Source: Cymbomonas tetramitiformis (Eukaryota; Chlorophyta; Pyramimonadophyceae; Pyramimonadales; Pyramimonadaceae). From it: a DNA stretch of 12,835 bases. The notes beneath the pieces were generated by a model. The model did not search any database. It had not been told where the DNA came from and saw only the letters and a program-made list of their open reading frames with translations. The stretch spans positions 1 through 12,835 of the forward strand of contig LGRX02015523.1 of assembly GCA_001247695.2 (NCBI GenBank), in the 5' to 3' direction. Position 1 is the first letter of the stretch. Each line of letters begins with the position of its first letter. This document shows, in pieces, positions 7,912 through 12,835 of the stretch. Made by a program: the position numbers and the translations under genes.

Positions 7912-8879
7912 GATAGATGGCCGAGTAGTAAAATAATATCAGGACGGGCGGTGCACCGTGCAATCCAAAGCAATGAGCCAAGCAGAGACAGGTAGGGAGT
8001 AACACGGGCGGTGTCTGGGTGCTCAGGCTTCTAAATGATTAGGATCACGTCCATCGGAGAGTTATAGGTTTTCTGTGGGAGCTTGAATTTGGTGATGAGC
8101 TCCTTGATAATCTGCCTGGACTGAGACAGGTAAACCCCCCGAGTGTCATAATCCACCGTAAGCTGAAGAACTGAGGACATACGGCCCACGTTCTTAGCCT
8201 TAAAGGCAGAACTGAAAGCCTGCCAGAACACCTGCTGGAAGTCGGGGTCACAGACCACTCATAAAAGGACCGCAAGAAACACCACAAAAGTGGATGTAAC
8301 TATGAAGTAGAAGCACGGGTCATGCGTGGACTGGGTGAGGTGCCGCCCCTGATAGGTGAAGCCGACGAGGAATTTGTGTGCCAGCTTCTGCCAGGAGGCA
8401 CCAGATGTCCGCAGGCCATATAAGGCATGCAGCAGCTTGGCATATCTCTAACTGCCCTGGTAGAGATGATAGCCAGTCGGGAACCGAATATATACAGGCA
8501 CCTCCAGGAGGGCATGAATGAAAGCCTGGCTGACATCATAACGATATACCGTAACTCCCATAGATGCAAATACCACAGAGAGTAGGAAGAGGAGCCGGAA
8601 GGTGGGGAGGTCAGCTACCGTGCAAGCGGTCTCGTGCTGCAGATATCCCCACTACTACCAGGAGCCATCAACTGCAAGGCGGGCCTTCTTCACCTGAACT
8701 GGCGGCCCGTTGTCCTGCGGCTTCCACGGTTTGGTTAAGACCAGTGTGGTATTAATAGCTACCTCTCCATCTGGGTAACTGTCCAGAGGCACCATCTTCC
8801 CGTCATCCACCAAAGGCTGGATCTCACAGAGAGTGATAGCCGCCTCCCACTCTCGCCTGCGCGAATGGGAGGCCTCTAG
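7912..8879 (-). pseudogene. Copia reverse transcriptase, disrupted
   Basis: A single minus-strand frame carries recognisable copia reverse transcriptase: REWEAAITL, KKARLAVDG, then FRLLFLLSVVF, YRYDVSQAFIHALLEVPVYI (with the first catalytic Asp), AKLLHALYGLRTSGASW, CDPDFQQVFWQAFSSAF, GVYLSQSRQIIKEL, and PYLSLLGSLLWIARCT..RPDI. In-frame stops lie at 8655-8657, 8652-8654, 8448-8450, 8259-8261 and 8031-8033. The YVDD box, which should stand between 'VFLAV' and 'VVCDPDF', is absent, with the stop at 8259-8261 close by. The upstream limit near 8879 is where the copia match stops. Enzymatically dead. Confidence 0.9.
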
Positions 8880-8994
8880 CTAGGGCCCTCTAAACCACAT
8901 GGTTGAGAGGGTACGTGGGCAGGTTGACGCATGCGAAGAGTCGACACGCCGATCACAAAGGGGGGCCTGTTTCCCCGGTTGCATTCAATCCGGC
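8880..8994. other. Junction beyond the truncated copia element
   Basis: Copia similarity ends at about 8879, next to a GGCCTCTAGCTAGGGCCCTC stretch that is nearly palindromic. The integrase expected upstream in minus-strand orientation is not there. This is probably the truncation or rearrangement junction. Confidence 0.4.
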
Positions 8995-9292
8995 GGAGAT
9001 GAAGAAAGTTGTGCCGCGTTGCTTTCGGCACGTACACCAAAGCGAACCGCGGTACGGTGTATCACGCATGGAAGGAGCAATGCCCACTCGGGGGCGCTAA
9101 ATCGGCGGGCATGGCTGTTGTATTCAACTGCCCGCTAGACGACGACGCGGAGCAGCTCCACTCGCTCGCGCTGTGTCAGATATACCACGACGCCGCGGAC
9201 AAGCGGCTCGACGTGGTGACCGAGGTGGTAGGGTGCTCCGCCACAACGGCATCGCATTCGTGAACGACATGGAGCACATGGTCGCACGCAGC
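8995..9292 (+). pseudogene. Coding-like fragment of unknown family
   Basis: The most protein-like reading changes frame: FNPAEMKK, then LCRVAFGTYTKANRGTVYHA continuing to CPLDDDAEQLHSLALCQIYH and DVVTEVVG (to about 9230), then a -1 change to RVLRHNGIAFVNDMEHMVAR. It ends at GGTGAGTG near 9292, a good 5' splice-site match. This could be an exon with sequencing or decay indels, or part of another degenerate transposon. I recognise no family. The plus-strand reading is preferred because charged and hydrophobic residues alternate plausibly; that is weak evidence. Confidence 0.3.
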
Positions 9293-9569
9293 GGTGAGTG
9301 TACCTCCGTCTACGTCTGGTAGTGGCATTGTGTAGGTGGGTCTTTGCGTGCCGGCGACCTTCCGGCGGTGACGGTCGGCGCTGCCGAAATCCCGCCTGCG
9401 GGCGACATTCCGCAGGGGGCACGACGTATCCCTGCGATGTGCCGGTGTGCGCGGTGGAGGGGCCGCCCTCGGCTGTTGGTGCCCCCGGAGGCTCTACCGC
9501 CCGCTACGAGGCGGTGTGCCCGACCACGGGTTGGCGGGAGACGTATACGTGATCGGATCGAAGTTTAGG
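9293..9569. other. Possible intron or non-coding stretch
   Basis: GC-rich sequence after the GGTGAGTG donor-like site. Several frames are open on the plus strand, as expected from base composition, but none shows a motif. If the fragments on each side belong to one gene, this would be intron. An acceptor could not be chosen. Confidence 0.25.
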
Positions 9570-10235
9570 ATGTCGGCGGCGGAGATCCTTCACTCGGTGG
9601 GGCTTTGCTCGATTGAGGGCGACGGAGCGGCGTCGGTTGCCCCTGAGTCACGTGCGGTCGGGTGCGGCATTCCACCGTTCAGCCTTGGGGGCAAGGCTCA
9701 CATGCTGGCGGCACTTTGCATTGTGCTCCTATGCTGCGGCATTGTAGGTGCTGGAGCGGCATCGCTTGCGGGCGGTGCACACTGCCGGCGTGTGCCGCAG
9801 GGTGCCACGGACATCAATATCGTGGACAACTTCGAGCCGACAGCGACGGCGATGCCATACGCGGGCGGGCGGGCATGCTTTCAAGCTGAGACCCTTGGGG
9901 CCATTGACAGGGAGCTCCTACCGCCAGACTTTCAGGTGGTGGTGGCAATCAGGGATGAGCAGCAGCCTACTTTGAGCGCTCTTGCGGCACGATCCTTGCA
10001 TGGCGCTACCTTTTACGGCCTAGCCGTTGGCTCACCTTGGCTTCGTTATGGCGGTGTTGATAGCCGTGCCGATATCTTCAACAGATTTCTCCCTCCTCAC
10101 CAAGATCTCTTCTATGGTATCAAATTGCCCTTCGACACGTTGAAGGCGGCCATTTCTTTCTGGGAAGAAGTAGATTGCCATCAACACGGAGCAGAGCTTT
10201 GCCCTCACCCACGCCTTCAACCATCTGGTCATTAG
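9570..10235 (+). CDS. Hypothetical protein with one membrane segment
   Basis: The ATG at 9570 opens a 221-aa frame; the frame is open further upstream, to at least 9447, with no other ATG. It contains one strongly hydrophobic stretch (MLAALCIVLLCCGIVGAG, about residues 44-61 from 9570) followed by a small-residue and Cys-containing segment, then a mixed C-terminal half. No known domain was recognised. Local GC richness favours long open frames, and from 10032 the minus strand is open too, so this may not be a gene. It could be a terminal exon following the 8995-9292 fragment. Confidence 0.3.
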   Translation: MSAAEILHSVGLCSIEGDGAASVAPESRAVGCGIPPFSLGGKAHMLAALCIVLLCCGIVGAGAASLAGGAHCRRVPQGATDINIVDNFEPTATAMPYAGGRACFQAETLGAIDRELLPPDFQVVVAIRDEQQPTLSALAARSLHGATFYGLAVGSPWLRYGGVDSRADIFNRFLPPHQDLFYGIKLPFDTLKAAISFWEEVDCHQHGAELCPHPRLQPSGH

Positions 10236-10995
10236 TTTTGAGAGAGGTCGCTCATTTTGCTCCACGCTTGTTTCACTTTGGGGGTTGCAGATGAGGAATG
10301 CGCTCTATGCTAGAGTCTGGAGTTCAACATCTGATTCTAGCTTGTCTTGCTTTAGTGTTTCGGATAAATGCATCTAGAATTTGCGGCTGACCTGGCTTCG
10401 AGATTTAGTTAGCTGTTACAGCTTTCAGATTTGAGATGTAGCCTGCCTAGAATGCTATATCAAAATTGCACAGTTAGGAAGTTGTTGTGTTCTCTCTGCC
10501 CTTAGCAAGATTAACAATGTGTGGACCTTGCGGTGACCGTCTGACACCCGCTCTCCTAGTGCAGAGGCGGTGTGCTGGACCGGTGCACCCGGTGCAGGTC
10601 CTTGCTGTTCCATTAGCCTGCCCTAGCACGTGTGTCACCGATGACAGTGTCAGTTGCAGTTCGGTCTGAGTTTAGGTTCCAGGTTCCTAAAAGTTAAAGC
10701 GGGTATCCATTTCGAGTCGTTCATCGAATTAGTTCAGTCAACCGTTTTTGCTCACTGTCCGGATGTATCATTTCGGGATATATCACTAGCTTCCCTATGA
10801 TCCACATCTAGGCCGCGGTACTCCTCGATTCGAAACGTCGGTTTAACCCTATAATAATCGACCTTGAAATAACCCGGTTACTAGCACTTTACCACTATAA
10901 AGCCAAACTATTAGCGGTTCAAACCGCGGCTTAAACTGAATTCGGGTTTTACTCCGGTAAGCGATTTACCGAGGCTTAAATCCACGGCAAGGCTG
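10236..10995. other. Long stretch without a supported gene
   Basis: AT content rises and no frame over about 60 codons looks protein-like. Seen here: a hairpin at 10577-10601 (GGACC...TGCACC pairing with GGTGCAGGTCC), small inverted repeats GCGGTT/AACCGC near 10914-10927 and CGGTAA/TTACCG at about 10955-10971, and short motif echoes (CGGTTTAA, CCGGTTAC, GCTTAAA). These could be remnants of an old repeat. No tRNA or promoter was found. Confidence 0.4.
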
Positions 10996-11349
10996 TTGGC
11001 CGTCGTGTCGGAACTTGCTCTGATATACAATCGTCGGGAAGACTACGACCGGTTGATGAACTATTGGCCGCCGGGAGTGCTTGGGCTCAAAGTAGCGATT
11101 GAAAGCCGCAGTCGCAGTGCGAGGGTGGGGTGCATTTCTCAAGACCGCAACTTACTCGCGCAAGGTCTCGTCCAGCGCAAGGGCTCCAGTAGTCCCATAG
11201 AGTTGATGTTGGGGTTAGGAGGTTGCAATGGCAGATTGGTGGCGGGCGCGCAAGGTCCGAAGGAAGCAATTCAGTCTATCATTCTCAGCCCCTTGGGACG
11301 ACCTCCTGTTGGAACACCATATGTGCCTTGGATGGAGAAGCTCGCTTGA
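10996..11349 (+). other. Open frame without a recognised product
   Basis: A plus-strand frame of about 117 codons (non-ATG at its start; the first ATG is near 11056) shows no motif I recognise, and an overlapping frame from 11228 is also open to 11488. They may be fragments of a decayed gene. Recorded because it is the only candidate coding sequence in the region. Confidence 0.2.
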
Positions 11350-11774
11350 GACTAGGCTTTGGGCAGGCAGTGTGCAGGGTGGTGGTTTTGAGCGTAGGCT
11401 TGTTGGGGGGGAGGTGCCTCGGGTCGCATGTGGGGTAGATGTGTACCTACTTCAAAGGCACAGCAGAAGTACGCGCGCCGTACAATGATTACGGAGGCAT
11501 TCCCGCATTGGTCCAGTAAGGCTTAGGGGTTCCCGTTCTTCACTTGTGACCTCCGCAGCATCCGGATGAAGTGTGTGCTGAAGTGTGTGCTGAATCCGCC
11601 ATTGATCCCACGTGTGGGTACATAGTGCAGTTGACATTCTGTGGCTATATGGTGCCAAAGAAATCGGTCCAAAAATAGGCCATACACCTGGAACCTAGGT
11701 TGTATATCCAAAATGGAATCGGCGGAAAGCATGCGTGCCCCCTGCCAGTGATGAGTCTTCTATATCAATGCATT
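11350..11774. other. Stretch without a supported gene
   Basis: No convincing gene. A 12-bp sequence TGAAGTGTGTGC occurs twice in tandem at 11567-11590, followed by the start of a third copy. Short minus-strand frames lack motifs. Confidence 0.4.
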
Positions 11775-12092
11775 CTATACGCGCGTGTACATAATGTCAG
11801 AGGATGATCTGGGAGGCCTCCCAAGAGGCATCAGACTGATTGGCTCATCCATATCATCCATGTCATCAATGTCAGAGAGGCCGTTGCCACTGACGCCGCG
11901 TGTGAGCCCACTACGCTCCTCGGAGGCCCCAAGCTCGAGCTCCTCACCTCCCAACCACCATCTGGCCCTTCTGAAATACCATTCTACTCCATAAACAAGC
12001 AGCGCCACCCCGCCGCTACTGGTGAGAACAACTATCGCCAGTGCCACCATCCTGCATAATCTCTCCCCCAAAGATACACACATGTGAGTCAT
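11775..12092 (-). CDS. Small hypothetical single-pass membrane protein
   Basis: An ATG at 12092 (minus strand) opens a 105-aa frame ending at 11775. It has one hydrophobic segment at about residues 16-37 (VALAIVVLTSS..VALLVYGV), then a basic/aromatic boundary (FRRARWWLGG), then a Ser/Glu-rich and acidic tail (SDIDDMDDMDEP). The order hydrophobic-basic-acidic is that of a membrane anchor with a cytosolic tail. No family recognised. A second minus-strand frame (12102-12287) lies just upstream, so this could be the last exon of a longer gene. No RNA evidence is available. Confidence 0.35.
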   Translation of the reverse strand: MTHMCVSLGERLCRMVALAIVVLTSSGGVALLVYGVEWYFRRARWWLGGEELELGASEERSGLTRGVSGNGLSDIDDMDDMDEPISLMPLGRPPRSSSDIMYTRV

Positions 12093-12101
12093 TCCACAAC
12101 G

Positions 12102-12272
12102 TCAAATATGAAGAATAGAGATAGAGTCTGCACAACGTGACAAGGTGCTCTTCCAGGAGAAATTCCATCGGTATAACATAGGATACACCACGGGCGCCAT
12201 GCCACGTGTGTACATGCCTTTCAGCTCTTGAACAGGAGGGAAGCCAAGGTCAACCTTCCCCTTCTCCCCTAA
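12102..12272 (-). other. Possible upstream minus-strand exon
   Basis: An open minus-strand frame containing GLGEKGKVDLGFPPVQELKG and MAPVVYPMLYRWNFSWKS ends ten bases before the ATG of the membrane-protein frame. Its composition is protein-like but no domain is seen, and it is in a different frame from its neighbour. An exon of the same transcript or chance are both possible. Confidence 0.2.
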
Positions 12273-12547
12273 CCCCATGGTCTCCAATGATGCAATAAAC
12301 TGTCAAAATATCGGTTCTCTAAAATGACACTAAGGGTTGTCATATAGTGGCACATCTCGTTCAGGCTTTCTTTCCTTTTATTCATTCTGGATACCGCAAA
12401 CCCAAGGCTTCCGAGCTAACTCCCGAAAGCAAGATTCTAACAATCCTGGTTTTGCCACATCACCACCGTCTGCAAACAAAGCGATTGCTGCGGTGGGGAT
12501 GCAAACTCCCCCATCAACTTCACGTGACACGCACGCTACAAAGAGCC
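12273..12547. other. Non-coding stretch before the minisatellite
   Basis: Only short open frames; nothing recognised. A plus-strand frame begins near 12337 (first ATG at 12499) and runs into the minisatellite, but it is explained by the repeat rather than by a gene. Confidence 0.4.
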
Positions 12548-12835
12548 ACGTAGACGAGAGGCGACGTCAGGTGCACAAAAGGCGAAGCCACGTGCACAAA
12601 GAGCAAATCCAGGTGGACAAAGAGCAAATCCAGGTGGACGCGAACGGCGAATCCAGGTGGGCGCGAACGGCGATACCAGGTGCGCGCGAACGGCGAAGCC
12701 AGGTGGGCGCGAACGGCGCAGCCAGGTGCGCGCGAACGGCGAAGACAGGTGGACGCGAACGGCGGAGCCAGGTGGACGCGAACGGCGAAGCCAGGTGGAC
12801 GCGAACGGCGTAGCCAGGTGGACGCGAACGGCGGA
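12548..12835. repeat. GC-rich minisatellite, 21-bp units switching to 23-bp units
   Basis: Units keyed on A(C/G)GT(G/A) start at 12548, 12569, 12590, 12611 and 12632 (21 bp apart), then at 12655, 12678, 12701, 12724, 12747, 12770, 12793 and 12816 (23 bp apart), and run off the window end. The 21-bp form is like AGGTGGACAAAGAGCAAATCC and the 23-bp form begins AGGTGGACGCGAACGGCGAA. The open frame through it (first ATG 12499, stop at 12811-12813) cycles through all three phases of the 23-bp unit, so it is a consequence of the repeat lacking stop codons. Confidence 0.95.

Larger units (their letters stand above)
5841..8879 (-). mobile_element. Decayed Ty1/copia retrotransposon, 3' part
   Basis: Minus-strand translation gives, in order, the copia reverse transcriptase, RNase H and C-terminal 'LADIFTKPL' tail, followed by about 900 bp that should contain the 3' untranslated region and LTR. 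Gag, protease and integrase, expected beyond 8880, were not found, so the element is truncated at its 5' side. The left limit is not certain: satellite sequence ends at 5835, and TGTAAC at 5841 is the most LTR-like terminus. In-frame stops, frameshifts, a missing catalytic motif and a nested insertion show that it is dead. Confidence 0.85.

Noticed and set aside
10680..10995. tRNA or small RNA gene
   Set aside because: Short inverted repeats and a TTCGA-like stretch are present, but no cloverleaf arms or A/B boxes could be put together.
12337..12813. 158-aa protein gene at the right end
   Set aside because: Most of it is the 21/23-bp minisatellite read through all phases; its first in-frame ATG is at 12499.

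Overview
The window reads as nuclear DNA of a eukaryote. It holds a decayed Ty1/copia retrotransposon, a transposase-like gene of a type I associate with eukaryotic DNA transposons, a MITE-like insertion, and three different tandem arrays. There is no bacterial operon structure. CCCTAAA-type (plant/green-alga telomere-like) motifs occur inside one satellite. That hints at the green lineage but does not prove it. No rRNA, tRNA or CRISPR was recognised.

Left third (1-5835): a 103-bp tandem array whose units can fold (201-921) is followed by a cluster of three hairpins (928-1015). Next come two long overlapping plus-strand reading frames (about 1308-2975 and 2930-4489). Together they look like one transposase-like protein: basic and Cys/His-rich regions in the first, a DDE/RNase H-like core plus a C-terminal BAH/SH3-like region in the second. 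A 348-bp satellite (about 4602-5835) follows directly. Gene plus both arrays may be one large, undescribed DNA transposon, but I could not identify terminal inverted repeats or target duplications.

Middle (5836-8879): a dead copia element lies on the minus strand, containing reverse transcriptase, RNase H and the C-terminal tail, with a possible 3' LTR. It has at least five in-frame stops and two frame changes, and it lacks the YVDD motif. A 262-bp element with 37-bp terminal inverted repeats and a 4-bp target duplication (ATGT) has inserted into the end of its RNase H region.

Right third (8880-12835): no family was recognised. There are coding-like fragments at 8995-9292 and 9570-10235, an open frame on each strand near 10032-10235, a long low-coding stretch, a possible small minus-strand membrane protein (11775-12092), and a GC-rich minisatellite running off the window end (21-bp units switching to 23-bp units).
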